This document shows positions 27,160-36,234 of a stretch of DNA of 64,000 bases, in pieces. The notes below the pieces were generated by a model that was not told the DNA's origin, did no database searches, and was given only the letters and a program-made list of their open reading frames with translations. The stretch's first letter is position 1. Each line of letters begins with the position of its first letter. The position numbers and the translations under genes are program-made. The stretch covers positions 248,001-312,000 of the forward strand of contig CADAXK010000004.1 of NCBI GenBank assembly GCA_902791865.1. Direction: 5' to 3'. This DNA is from an uncultured Bacteroidia bacterium. Lineage in GTDB: Bacteria; Bacteroidota; Bacteroidia; Bacteroidales; ML635J-15.

Positions 27160-28440
27160 TTAATATCCACAAACACTTTTATAAACCTCGTTAACATAAT
27201 AAGCCGAATTTTCCCATCTGAGATTTTCAACTTCCTGCTTACCATATTTCTTGAACATCTGCGACAACGCATCGTAGTGCAACATTCCGTAAATGGAATC
27301 AGCCAGCTCGTCAACATCCCAGAAATCGACCTTGATGGCATGCTTAAGCACCTCTGCCACACCCGATTGCTTTGAAATTATAACAGGCACATCGGACATC
27401 ATAGCCTCAAGCGGCGAAATTCCGAACGGCTCACTTACCGACGGCATCACATACACATCGCTCATACCAAACATTTCGTAAACCTCGTTGCCCTTGAGGA
27501 AACCTGCGAAATGGAACTTTGTCGCAATTCCGAGCTGAGCCACACGGCGCACCATCTTGTTGAGCATATCGCCACTGCCAGCCATCACAAAGCGCACATT
27601 GGGGTCGCGGTCAATGACCTTCTTTGCCGCCTCGATGAAATAGTCGGGACCTTTCTGGAAAGTAACACGACCAAGGAAAGTTACAACCTTCTCGCGGAAG
27701 CCCTTGTGCAAGGTAAATTCGGGTAGCGACATCGGCTCCACCGAATTATGGACGGTCACAACCTTGTCGGGACTAATGCCGTAGCGGTTGATGACGATAT
27801 TCCTTGTCAGGTTGCTGACGGCAATAACCCTGTCGGCAGCCTCCATGCCTGCACGCTCAATGTCGTAAACATGCTGGTTCACATGCTCGCCGCTGCGGTC
27901 GAATTCGGTAGCGTGGATATGCACCACCAAAGGCTTTCCCGAAACCTTCTTTGCTGCAACGCCGGCAAAATATGTCAGCCAGTCGTGCGCGTGAATGACA
28001 TCAAAATCGTTGTGTGCCGCTATGTGACCGGCAATCAGCGCGTAACGCGAAACCTCATCGTACAGATTAGGTCCGTAAGAACCGGAAAAGGTGTATTTGG
28101 TATTGAGGAAACTCTCGGAAATCTTAACCCCAGGAATGTTCGATTCGTACATCCTTGCAAAATCCTCGGGGTCCATGTAAGGCACAAGGCGCGAACCAAC
28201 CTCGATATAGCGGAAATTCTTCCACACCTTGGTTTCCTTGACATCCTTTTCGGTAATTACAGCATCGCTGGCATTGCGTATCGACACATAGTTCTGATCC
28301 TCGTCGCCGTAAGCCTTAGGCACCACGAAAATTATCTCGGTACCGAAATGCGAAAGACCCTTGGTCAAGCCGTAACAGGCCGTTCCAAGTCCACCGGTAA
28401 TATGTGGGGGAAACTCCCAGCCGAACATCAAAACTTTCAT
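27160..28440 (-). CDS. Glycogen-synthase-like glycosyltransferase
   Basis: The 426-residue GT-B enzyme begins MKVLMFGWEFPPHITGGLG, the acceptor-loop motif of starch/glycogen synthases, and has IHAHDWLTYFAG in the N-domain. The C-terminal GT1/GT4 domain has FLGRVTFQKGPDYFIEA and the E-x7-E nucleotide motif SEPFGISPLEAM. It is likely to elongate alpha-1,4-glucan from UDP- or ADP-glucose in the cytoplasm, given its place in the glycogen operon. It is shorter than E. coli GlgA. Confidence 0.9.
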   Translation of the reverse strand: MKVLMFGWEFPPHITGGLGTACYGLTKGLSHFGTEIIFVVPKAYGDEDQNYVSIRNASDAVITEKDVKETKVWKNFRYIEVGSRLVPYMDPEDFARMYESNIPGVKISESFLNTKYTFSGSYGPNLYDEVSRYALIAGHIAAHNDFDVIHAHDWLTYFAGVAAKKVSGKPLVVHIHATEFDRSGEHVNQHVYDIERAGMEAADRVIAVSNLTRNIVINRYGISPDKVVTVHNSVEPMSLPEFTLHKGFREKVVTFLGRVTFQKGPDYFIEAAKKVIDRDPNVRFVMAGSGDMLNKMVRRVAQLGIATKFHFAGFLKGNEVYEMFGMSDVYVMPSVSEPFGISPLEAMMSDVPVIISKQSGVAEVLKHAIKVDFWDVDELADSIYGMLHYDALSQMFKKYGKQEVENLRWENSAYYVNEVYKSVCGY

Positions 28441-28479
28441 TGGCGTATATTTTTTACTTAATCAATTATATTCTTAATT

Positions 28480-29403
28480 CTAATTATTTTCAATTAATAC
28501 AGGACGAACAGATAACCCCATACAGCGGCTGTCGTGGTACTTACCCAAACCAGAGTTGAGGTTCCACGCGTTGCTCGGATAGCCCGTGTAGAATGAACTC
28601 GAACAGTATTGGCCACTGGAACCTTCGAAGCATAGATTACCTTCGCAGCGGCTACCGGCAGCGGGCAGGAAGATAGAGTTGCCATTAGGTCCAGTGAACT
28701 TTTCTCCGCTTACTCCGTTTTGTGTTGTCCACTCATGGGTGCAACCATTGTATAATTCATTCATTTCTTCTATTGTTGGCATTCTCCAGCATGCGCCCCA
28801 ATTTGCAGTTGCAGCATCGTCACTGGTTTCAAGTGTGGTCAAGGCATCGGTGAATCCATCGTTGCCAAATTCACAATTGTTGCAATACTTGGTGAGTGTA
28901 TTGTATGAACCATTACAATACTTATAAGTACTCCAACTATAGGTGTCCTTTGGTATGGTTTCGCCCCACGCAAAATAATCACCGTATTCGTCTGACTTAT
29001 TTGCTCCGACATTGCAAGTTGCCCACAATGTGCCACTTCGCAAACCTAAGTCAACCCACGCATGTCCATTAATAAGATTACACAAAGCCCATTGCGCATA
29101 CAAAGTCAAATCAGCAGTTGCAGTTAAAGTCTGACCATCAATATAAGAAGCACCACTACCATCCTGCGCAGTATTCCATCCACGGAAGGTGTAACCGTCG
29201 TAAGAGAAGAACGCATTGTGCTTGAGTGCCTGTGCCTCGCCCTCGGTAAAAGTCTGTGCTTCCATTGTCCCAGTTCCACCATTTGCATCAAATGTAACGG
29301 TGAATGTTTCCTTCTTCTTACATCCACACATTAACAACAACAACATACATATTACTGCAAACGGATAGAAAAATTTTCTAATATTATAATTTATATATTC
29401 CAT
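28480..29403 (-). CDS. Lipoprotein with Listeria-Bacteroides repeat and Fib_succ_major-like domain
   Basis: The 307-residue product has a lipobox (LLLLMCGCKKK, about 19-29), a Listeria-Bacteroides repeat (VTFDANGGTGTM to LTLYAQWAL, about 35-106), and a Fib_succ_major/DUF1566-like domain ending RCMGLSVRPVLIENN. It is a surface lipoprotein and has no evident link to the cytoplasmic glycogen enzymes on either side. Its 5' flank AAGTAAAAAATTAT closely copies that of the glycosyltransferase gene, as if it had slipped into the operon. The ligand is unknown. Confidence 0.85.
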   Translation of the reverse strand: MEYINYNIRKFFYPFAVICMLLLLMCGCKKKETFTVTFDANGGTGTMEAQTFTEGEAQALKHNAFFSYDGYTFRGWNTAQDGSGASYIDGQTLTATADLTLYAQWALCNLINGHAWVDLGLRSGTLWATCNVGANKSDEYGDYFAWGETIPKDTYSWSTYKYCNGSYNTLTKYCNNCEFGNDGFTDALTTLETSDDAATANWGACWRMPTIEEMNELYNGCTHEWTTQNGVSGEKFTGPNGNSIFLPAAGSRCEGNLCFEGSSGQYCSSSFYTGYPSNAWNLNSGLGKYHDSRCMGLSVRPVLIENN

Positions 29404-29415
29404 ATCAATAATTTT

Positions 29416-31359
29416 TTACTTGTCATACTTCTTAATCAACGCGAAGATTCTCAACACTTCGGCAACGCTCCATGCCTGAGCTATTGCACCACGCGGATTG
29501 TATGGCGGGTCACCATCGTAAATTTCGGAAATGCTGCCGATACCTGCAATTGTCATATCCTCCTCGAAGCCCCACGCAATCTTTTTCACCTGTGGCAATG
29601 CCTGCTTTCCGTAAACCTTCAGCAAACCTTCGCAGAAATGACCGAGCAACCACGGCCAAACGGTTCCCTGATGATAAGCGGAATCGCGCTGTTCCTGATT
29701 TCCGAAATAAACACCCTTGTAGTCAGGTGAATCTGGCGACAAAGTACGTAATCCCTTTGGTGTCAACAATCTGGACTGAACCTTTTCGAGAATAGATGCC
29801 GCCATATCAACTGTAACCATCGTGTATGGCAACGAACAAGCGAATATCTGGTTAGGACGTACCGAAAAATCACTGTAATCGTAAGTAACAACATCGGCGA
29901 GATATCCACGGTGCGAATCCCAGAACATAGCAAGGAAAGATGCCTTTGTCCTTTCGGGAATGTCCTTCCACTTTTCAACAAATTCGGCATCGCCGCAAGC
30001 GGCCGCCAGTTCGAGCGAGAACATTATTGCATTGTACCACAAAGCATTTATCTCAACAGCAAAACCCATTCGCGGAGTTACTGGACGTCCGTTCACTACG
30101 GCATCCATCCAAGTGAGAGCCTTGCCCTGAGTTCCCTGCCATACAAGACCGTTGTCGTGCATCTTTATGTTGAAACTTGTGCCATTGCGATAAGCATCAA
30201 GCACAGCCTTCATCTTCTTGCCGTAAACCTGCCAAATCTGCCGCCTGTCGGGAAGCACATTGGAATATTCCTGCAAAGCCCAGAAGTACCACAGCGGTGC
30301 ATCAACCGAATTGAGCGCGGCATCATCGCCAGCACCGATATTCGGGAACAGACCGTTCTTCATTTCCGACGACATTGTGTCAAGCACTTCGCGGCAAGCC
30401 TTTGCATTGCCAGCATGAAGCGTCAAGCCTGGCAGCGAGATGAACGTATCGCGTCCCCAACGACCGAACCACGGATAGCCGGCCACGATTTCGGTCTTGC
30501 CGTTGCGCTTACAGATAAACTGCTGAGCGGCACTGCGCAGACATTCCTCGTAGTTGTTGCGCGGCGAACGCTTTGCCAGTTCGGTGTTGAACTTACGCGA
30601 TATGCTTGAAGGCGCCATTTCGCTAAGTGCAGCCGTGAAAATCACCGATTCACCTTTCTTAATCGGCACCTCGAAATAGCCTGGCACATACAAGTCCTCG
30701 CGGTAGTCGTAGCCTCGCTCCTGCTCCTCGATGTACTCCATATTGTAGTACCAGTCGGGCACGTGAACATACTCGCATTTCTTTGACAACTGCATATACA
30801 GGTACTTGTACGAATCGTACATTCTCAACTTAATGCCGTTTTCTACAGGAATATACTTTGTGTTGACGAAGAAATTGGCCTTGCTCAACTTATGCACATT
30901 GCGGAAAGCAAGGAAAGGCTGAAAACGCAGTTTTGTTTCGGAATGAGCCTCAAGCAAAGTGTATTTCAGCATAATGCGGTCGTCGTCGCTAAGGATTCTT
31001 TCCATCTTCAGCAGCACGCCGCCAACACGATATATGAAATACGGAATTGTTTCTATCTGGAAATCGCGCAGATACTTGTGTCCCTTGGGGAAATACACGC
31101 CATCGGGGTACTTGTGGACGCCAAGGTGGAACACCTCATCGTGCTGCACAACCGAAAGGTCGAGCGATGAGATAAGCACATGGTTGTCGCCATCCAAATC
31201 CTCCATCGGGCAGATGAACAGACCATGATATTTCCTTGTGTTACAGTTTATTATGGTAGAACTTGCATACGCTCCGCTTCGGCTGGTACGAATAAGTTCA
31301 CGCTTGAGCGAATACTCAAGATTCACCAGCTGGTTCTTGTCAAAACTAATATATCCCAT
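29416..31359 (-). CDS. Glycogen debranching enzyme (amylo-alpha-1,6-glucosidase)
   Basis: The 647-residue enzyme has an N-terminal bacterial debranching domain (SSTIINCNTRKYHGLFI, about 34-50) and a GDE_C (alpha/alpha)6 domain (GYPWFGRWGRDTFISLPG, about 291-308; later YHQGTVWPWLLGHF). It removes alpha-1,6 branch glucose from glycogen in the cytoplasm. First gene of the minus-strand glycogen operon, with a -7 box 21 bases upstream. The regular operon partner is now separated from it by the lipoprotein gene. Confidence 0.94.
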   Translation of the reverse strand: MGYISFDKNQLVNLEYSLKRELIRTSRSGAYASSTIINCNTRKYHGLFICPMEDLDGDNHVLISSLDLSVVQHDEVFHLGVHKYPDGVYFPKGHKYLRDFQIETIPYFIYRVGGVLLKMERILSDDDRIMLKYTLLEAHSETKLRFQPFLAFRNVHKLSKANFFVNTKYIPVENGIKLRMYDSYKYLYMQLSKKCEYVHVPDWYYNMEYIEEQERGYDYREDLYVPGYFEVPIKKGESVIFTAALSEMAPSSISRKFNTELAKRSPRNNYEECLRSAAQQFICKRNGKTEIVAGYPWFGRWGRDTFISLPGLTLHAGNAKACREVLDTMSSEMKNGLFPNIGAGDDAALNSVDAPLWYFWALQEYSNVLPDRRQIWQVYGKKMKAVLDAYRNGTSFNIKMHDNGLVWQGTQGKALTWMDAVVNGRPVTPRMGFAVEINALWYNAIMFSLELAAACGDAEFVEKWKDIPERTKASFLAMFWDSHRGYLADVVTYDYSDFSVRPNQIFACSLPYTMVTVDMAASILEKVQSRLLTPKGLRTLSPDSPDYKGVYFGNQEQRDSAYHQGTVWPWLLGHFCEGLLKVYGKQALPQVKKIAWGFEEDMTIAGIGSISEIYDGDPPYNPRGAIAQAWSVAEVLRIFALIKKYDK

Positions 31360-31379
31360 AAATCAAAAAAGTTACCCTA

Positions 31380-31387
31380 CAAAAATA
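31380..31387 (-). promoter_or_regulatory. -7 box of the glycogen operon
   Basis: Minus-strand TATTTTTG, 21 bases before the ATG at 31359. Confidence 0.5.
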
Positions 31388-31504
31388 ATAAAAAACTTTT
31401 TATATCTCACTAGTTTTTTTGTATTTTTTTATAAAATAAAAATGCCTAGCGCAGAACGCATTTCATCCCTCAACTTATACACTTGCCATCTAAACAATTT
31501 TATA

Positions 31505-31512
31505 TATTTTTG
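31505..31512 (+). promoter_or_regulatory. -7 box of the PQQ-propeller gene
   Basis: TATTTTTG, 28 bases before the ATG at 31541. It supports this start over an in-frame one at 31238. Confidence 0.55.
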
Positions 31513-31540
31513 CAGCCGTTTTAAGAGTTTGGATTTTTTA

Positions 31541-33145
31541 ATGAAACATCTGATATATCTGGCAATATCATGTACAATAATTTGTGCTGTAGCATACATT
31601 ACAACTTCGTGTAATGCAGAAACTCAGGCTAGCGATACATCTGACAATGTCATTACCGAAGTTGACAGCATAGTTGTTGTGCCCGAAGAGCCAATGTTTC
31701 TGCCAGACACAGCCTACCCATCGGTCGAAAACTTGAAATACAGCATCACGATATTTGACAGCGTAACTTCTGGCGAACTTCTATACACCGATGATGCCTA
31801 CGCTGATGCTCCTGGTATTTTCACATTCAGAGGAAATCCGTTCCGCAACGCATCCTTCTGCGGTCACATCGATAGCATACCAACCGACATCGACATCGAC
31901 TGGACATTTGTCACTGACTTCGACACTGTAAAAACCAGCTTCGGACAATGGGGCGGTGGAACAGGATGGACAGGACAGCCTCTGTACGTCGAATGGAACG
32001 ACAGCATGACGCAAGAGTTCAGACAAAAATCCGACTCGCTTACCAGCAACTTCGGCAGCAAGGAAATAATTGTCAGCTCGTTGTGCGGAATGTTGTATTT
32101 CATCAACTACGAAACAGGAAAAGCATCGCGCAAACCTATTGATGTACAAAACCCAATAAAGGGCACAGGCATGATTGACCCAGCACTCAACGGCAATTAT
32201 TACATCGGACAAGGCATCCCGAAAAGACGACCGATTGGTGCTCTGGTTGTTGACCTTTTCGAGCACAAAGTTTCCGACATTTTCCCCGAAGATCCAAACG
32301 CATGGCGAAACTGGAGTGCCTACGATGCTTCTCCGCTTATTGTCGGCGACTTCCTTTTCCGCATTGGAGAAAACGGCACTGTATACAAGTATACCCGCGA
32401 AAAAGGAAACATCAAGCTTCATTCGACTCTTCGCTACAGCAAAAAAGATGACAGCGCTGGCGGAATGGAATCGTCGATGGCCGTATACAAGAACTATGGC
32501 TACACCACCGACAACCACGGCAACATATTGTGCATCAACCTCAACAACTTGGAACCGGTTTGGCATTACGACAACCACGACGACACTGATGCAACACCAG
32601 TCCTCGAACTCGAAGACGGCATTCCATATCTGTATTCGGGTTGCGAAATGGACAGGCAGGGTGGCGAAGGAATATCATTTCTTGTAAAGCTTAACGCACT
32701 AACTGGCGAACGCATCTGGGAACAACAAATAGAATGCAAAAAGATGATACTCGGAGGAAAGCATTTCGATGGAGGAATGTATTCAACAATGCTTCCAGGA
32801 ATCGGCAATTGCAGTGACTTGATTTTCACCAACATCTGCACCAACGATCCGCCAGCAGCAGGAAACTTCTATGCAATAAGCAAAGCAACCGGCGAAATCG
32901 TTTACTCAAAGAAACTTAAGCACTACGCATGGTCGTCGCCAGTGGCCATAATGAACGACAAGGGCGAAATGCTTGTCCTCACATGCGACTGCGTAGGACA
33001 CATTTACATCTTCGATGGTAAAACAGGAGAAATACTAATAACGAAATTAATAGGAATCAATTTCGAGTCATCACCAATTGTCATAGACAACCACATTGTG
33101 ATTGGTTCGAGAGGTACCGACATTTATAAACTCACAATCAGATGA
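31541..33145 (+). CDS. PQQ-like beta-propeller lipoprotein
   Basis: The 534-residue product starts at MKHLIYLAIS with a lipoprotein signal ending YITTSCNAE. The mature protein has repeated blades of the PQQ-binding-like kind (GMLYFINYETGKA, GNILCINLNNLEPVWHYD, LVKLNALTGERIWEQ, HIYIFDGKTGEIL), so an eight-bladed or similar propeller is expected on the outer face of a membrane. No dehydrogenase catalytic residues are evident. Its TGA overlaps the next gene's ATG (ATGA), so it is coupled to the LysM esterase. Confidence 0.87.
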   Translation: MKHLIYLAISCTIICAVAYITTSCNAETQASDTSDNVITEVDSIVVVPEEPMFLPDTAYPSVENLKYSITIFDSVTSGELLYTDDAYADAPGIFTFRGNPFRNASFCGHIDSIPTDIDIDWTFVTDFDTVKTSFGQWGGGTGWTGQPLYVEWNDSMTQEFRQKSDSLTSNFGSKEIIVSSLCGMLYFINYETGKASRKPIDVQNPIKGTGMIDPALNGNYYIGQGIPKRRPIGALVVDLFEHKVSDIFPEDPNAWRNWSAYDASPLIVGDFLFRIGENGTVYKYTREKGNIKLHSTLRYSKKDDSAGGMESSMAVYKNYGYTTDNHGNILCINLNNLEPVWHYDNHDDTDATPVLELEDGIPYLYSGCEMDRQGGEGISFLVKLNALTGERIWEQQIECKKMILGGKHFDGGMYSTMLPGIGNCSDLIFTNICTNDPPAAGNFYAISKATGEIVYSKKLKHYAWSSPVAIMNDKGEMLVLTCDCVGHIYIFDGKTGEILITKLIGINFESSPIVIDNHIVIGSRGTDIYKLTIR

Positions 33146-34122
33146 AAAAGATAATCATTGCAATATTACTATTAATTCCATTTTACGCCAATTCGCAAAA
33201 GCTCATAGCCAACCGCGATTCCGTACAAGGAAGCTACAATTTCTGGGTATACATCCCCGAATGCTACGACTCGGTTTCAAGCACCACCCCCACAGTGCTT
33301 TTCCTCCACGGACGAAGCCTCTGCGGACGCAACCTGTCGATGGTACGCCGCTACGGACCGCTAGATGCACTTCTTATGGGCCGCAAGATAAACGCAGTTG
33401 TAGTTGCTCCACAAAATCCAGGAGACGCATGGAAGCCCGAAAAAATAATGAAGATAATAGACTGGACAACCGAGAAATACCACACCGACACCAATCGTCT
33501 GTACGTACTTGGCATGAGTCTTGGCGGCTACGGAACTATCGACTTTGTCGGCACATATCCCGAAAAGGTAGCTGCAGCAATGGCTCTCTGTGGTGGCGGA
33601 ACACTAAAAAATTACTGCGGGCTCAACGAAGTCCCTCTGTGGATAATGCACGGGACCGCCGACAAAGCCGTTGGCGTAAGCCAGTCGCAGTCTGTAGTGG
33701 ACAAAATGATAGAATGTGGCGACACCAGCCGCCTGATATTCGACCGCCTCAGCGGTGTAAACCATAGCCGTCTGGCTCGTATGTTCTACCTGCCCGACAC
33801 TTACGAATGGTTATTCTCGCACTCGCTTGCCGATTCTGCAAGACAGGTGAACAGAAATGTGCCTATCGACAACGCCACAATGGAACTGGCATACAAAAAC
33901 CTCGACAAGAGCAGCAACCATTTCAAAGTTGTCGACCCCAATCCTCAAGCATACTCGTATGTCCCCGACGACCCAAACGCAGAATACTATGTAATTAAGA
34001 AGGGTGACACATTAAGTCATGTCGCAAGGATGTACCACACCACAGTTGCAAAACTATGCCAGATAAATCATCTTAGCGAAACAAGCATACTGCAGATTGG
34101 ACAAAAGATTTATTTGAAGTAA
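33142..34122 (+). CDS. Secreted esterase fused to a LysM domain
   Basis: The 326-residue product has a signal peptide (about 1-18, ending FYANSQ). Next comes an alpha/beta-hydrolase of the feruloyl-esterase/prolyl-oligopeptidase kind (VLFLHGRSLCG; nucleophile GMSLGGYG; acid HGTADKAV; His VNHSRL). The last 45 residues are LysM (YVIKKGDTLSHVARMY, SILQIGQKIYLK), which should bind peptidoglycan or chitin-like GlcNAc chains. The fusion suggests an esterase held at the cell wall, possibly acting on acylated glycans. It is translationally coupled to the propeller lipoprotein. Confidence 0.88.
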   Translation: MKKIIIAILLLIPFYANSQKLIANRDSVQGSYNFWVYIPECYDSVSSTTPTVLFLHGRSLCGRNLSMVRRYGPLDALLMGRKINAVVVAPQNPGDAWKPEKIMKIIDWTTEKYHTDTNRLYVLGMSLGGYGTIDFVGTYPEKVAAAMALCGGGTLKNYCGLNEVPLWIMHGTADKAVGVSQSQSVVDKMIECGDTSRLIFDRLSGVNHSRLARMFYLPDTYEWLFSHSLADSARQVNRNVPIDNATMELAYKNLDKSSNHFKVVDPNPQAYSYVPDDPNAEYYVIKKGDTLSHVARMYHTTVAKLCQINHLSETSILQIGQKIYLK

Positions 34123-34272
34123 TAAGCAATAATCTCATCATTTTTTCTTTACCATCAAATTAGAACTTTACAGACAATTATTCGACAATACCTTTTATGA
34201 CTGCAATTTTGTCATGTTTTATGTGTTGGCAGAATTTTTGAAAGGTTGGGGTGTCTTTTTATTTAAATAGAT

Positions 34273-34908
34273 ATGGAAAACGATAACATACAGGAAGAAA
34301 AAAAAGTTAACGAATCAACCGAAAACGTTGAGAATAAAGAAGTAGAAATTACCGAAGAAAACGAAGCTCAGGCAACAGAACCAGAAAAAAAGGAAGAAGC
34401 AGAACCAGAAACGAGCAAGAAGAAAAAATCACGTTTCGGATTTTCTGACAGAAAACTTAAGGAAGAATTGGCAGAATCGAACCGCAAGCTCGAAGAACTT
34501 CAGGACAAATATATGCGTCAGGTGGCAGAGTATAGCAACTTTAAGAAGCGTACTGCCAAGGAAAAATTGGAAATTCGCGAGAATGTGAAGGCTTCGATGC
34601 TGCATGATTTCCTGCCAGTAATTGATGACATTGACCGCGCTATGGAACATCTTGAAACTGCCGATGTGGAAGCAACCAAGGAAGGTGTTAAGCTTATATA
34701 CCAAAAGTTCATGGATTACTTAAAATCACAAGACTTGACCGAAATTCAGGCTTTGGGAGAAGATTTCAACACCGACTTCCATGAGGCAGTAACGCAGTTC
34801 CCAGTTGATGACGAAGCCAAGAAAGGCAAGGTTATCGATGTTATTCAGAAAGGCTACAAGATTAACGACAAGGTGGTCAGATATTCGAAAGTTGTCGTAG
34901 GTCAGTAG
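34273..34908 (+). CDS. grpE: Nucleotide exchange factor GrpE
   Basis: GrpE releases ADP from DnaK. The 211-residue protein has a long acidic, Glu/Lys-rich N-terminus (1-65), the dimerising long helix (about 65-120: [19 protein letters not shown]) and the C-terminal beta-domain ending in the GrpE signature ([18 protein letters not shown]). dnaJ follows after 10 bases containing AGGAGG. No CIRCE operator or TAnnTTTG box is visible in the 150 bases upstream. Confidence 0.96.
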   Translation: MENDNIQEEKKVNESTENVENKEVEITEENEAQATEPEKKEEAEPETSKKKKSRFGFSDRKLKEELAESNRKLEELQDKYMRQVAEYSNFKKRTAKEKLEIRENVKASMLHDFLPVIDDIDRAMEHLETADVEATKEGVKLIYQKFMDYLKSQDLTEIQALGEDFNTDFHEAVTQFPVDDEAKKGKVIDVIQKGYKINDKVVRYSKVVVGQ

Positions 34909-34918
34909 GAGGTTTAAT

Positions 34919-36100
34919 ATGGAAAAGAGAGATTATTATGAAGTGTTAGGTGTCGCTAAGAATGCGACTCAAGATGATATTAAGAAGGCTTACCGTAAGC
35001 TTGCATTGAAGTATCACCCCGACCGCAATCCCGGAGACAAGGATGCCGAGGAGAAATTCAAGGAGGCAGCCGAAGCATATTCGGTTCTAAGCGACCCTGA
35101 CAAAAAGTCGCGTTACGACCAGTTCGGTTTCGCGGGTATGAATGGTGGCGCTGGTGGCGGTTTTGGCGGCGGTTTCGCCGATTTCGACCTCAACGATGTC
35201 CTCAATAGCGTATTCGGTCGTGGATTTAACTTCGGCGGTGGAGGTTTCAGTAGTTTCTTTGGCGGTGATGGTGGCCGTAGTGGTGGAGGCAGACGAGTTG
35301 TAAATCGAGGCACCAACCTGCGTGTGACGGTAAAACTTACGCTCGAGGAAATAGCAAACGGCACTACCAAAAAGATAAAGGTAAAGAAATATGTCCCCTG
35401 CTCTGCTTGTCACGGTACTGGCGAGAAAGATGGTAATTCAAGCACAACATGCCCGACATGCAATGGTCGTGGTGTACAGACGCGAGTTATGCATACCATG
35501 CTCGGACAGATGCAGACAAGTTCCACTTGCTCTACCTGTGGAGGTTCGGGTAAGGTTATCAAGGAAAAATGTACTTCATGCTACGGTGAAGGAATTGTTT
35601 CGGGCGAGGAAACCATCGAACTGAAGATTCCGGCAGGCGTATACGAAGGCATGCAACTATCCATGGAAGGCAAAGGCAATGCCGCTCGTCATGGTGGCAT
35701 AAACGGAGATTTGCTTATAGCAATCCAGGAAATTGAGCATCCTGATCTCAAGCGTGACGGAATAGACCTTATCTATAATTTATATATAGGTATACCTGAT
35801 GCAATACTTGGTTGTAGCGCCGAAATTCCAACAATAGGTAGCAAGGTTAAAATTAAGGTGGAACCAGGCACGCAATCGGGAAAGATTTTGCGCTTGAAAG
35901 GCAAAGGTTTGCCAGACATAAATGGTTACGGACATGGCGATTTATTGGTTAAAATAAACGTTTTTATACCTAATGACGTTACCAAGGAAGACAAAAAAAT
36001 GCTTGAACAGATGCGAGAATCGGAATCATTCAATCCTCAAAGCAAGCGAAACGAGTCTTTCTTCACCAAACTAAAGAACGCATTTCGTGGAATGGCATAA
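34919..36100 (+). CDS. dnaJ: Chaperone DnaJ
   Basis: The 393-residue type I Hsp40 has a J-domain with HPD (about 33-35), a Gly/Phe-rich linker (about 76-125) and all four CxxCxGxG zinc repeats ([32 protein letters not shown]). The substrate-binding C-domains follow. It delivers clients to DnaK and stimulates its ATPase. It forms an operon with grpE; dnaK is not in the window. Confidence 0.98.
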   Translation: MEKRDYYEVLGVAKNATQDDIKKAYRKLALKYHPDRNPGDKDAEEKFKEAAEAYSVLSDPDKKSRYDQFGFAGMNGGAGGGFGGGFADFDLNDVLNSVFGRGFNFGGGGFSSFFGGDGGRSGGGRRVVNRGTNLRVTVKLTLEEIANGTTKKIKVKKYVPCSACHGTGEKDGNSSTTCPTCNGRGVQTRVMHTMLGQMQTSSTCSTCGGSGKVIKEKCTSCYGEGIVSGEETIELKIPAGVYEGMQLSMEGKGNAARHGGINGDLLIAIQEIEHPDLKRDGIDLIYNLYIGIPDAILGCSAEIPTIGSKVKIKVEPGTQSGKILRLKGKGLPDINGYGHGDLLVKINVFIPNDVTKEDKKMLEQMRESESFNPQSKRNESFFTKLKNAFRGMA

Positions 36101-36158
36101 TGCTTTTGTCTTAAAATTACTATGTATTCGTATTATATTTTCTAATTCTCACAATTAT

Positions 36159-36179
36159 GCACAATAAAAAATGTTGTGC
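36159..36179 (+). terminator. Possible terminator after dnaJ
   Basis: GCACAA and TTGTGC arms around an A-rich loop, followed by a short T-run. The stem is only 6 bp. Confidence 0.4.
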
Positions 36180-36208
36180 TGCGTTTTATGAGAGTTTTTA
36201 ATTTTATG

Positions 36209-36216
36209 TATTTTTG
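36209..36216 (+). promoter_or_regulatory. -7 box of porV-ispF
   Basis: TATTTTTG, 19 bases before the ATG at 36235. Confidence 0.5.
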
Positions 36217-36234
36217 CGAACAAAATATTATAGC

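Noticed and set aside
27748..28461. 237-residue plus-strand ORF opposite the glycosyltransferase
   Set aside because: Shadow ORF of a gene with clear GT-B motifs.
29911..30609. 232-residue plus-strand ORF opposite the debranching enzyme
   Set aside because: Shadow ORF; no motif, and the sense gene is intact.
34225..34245. Sigma-54-like site (TTGGCAGAATTTTTGAA) before grpE
   Set aside because: The -24 half fits but the -12 half has TTGAA instead of TTGCA, and no activator site is visible. Not enough to call.
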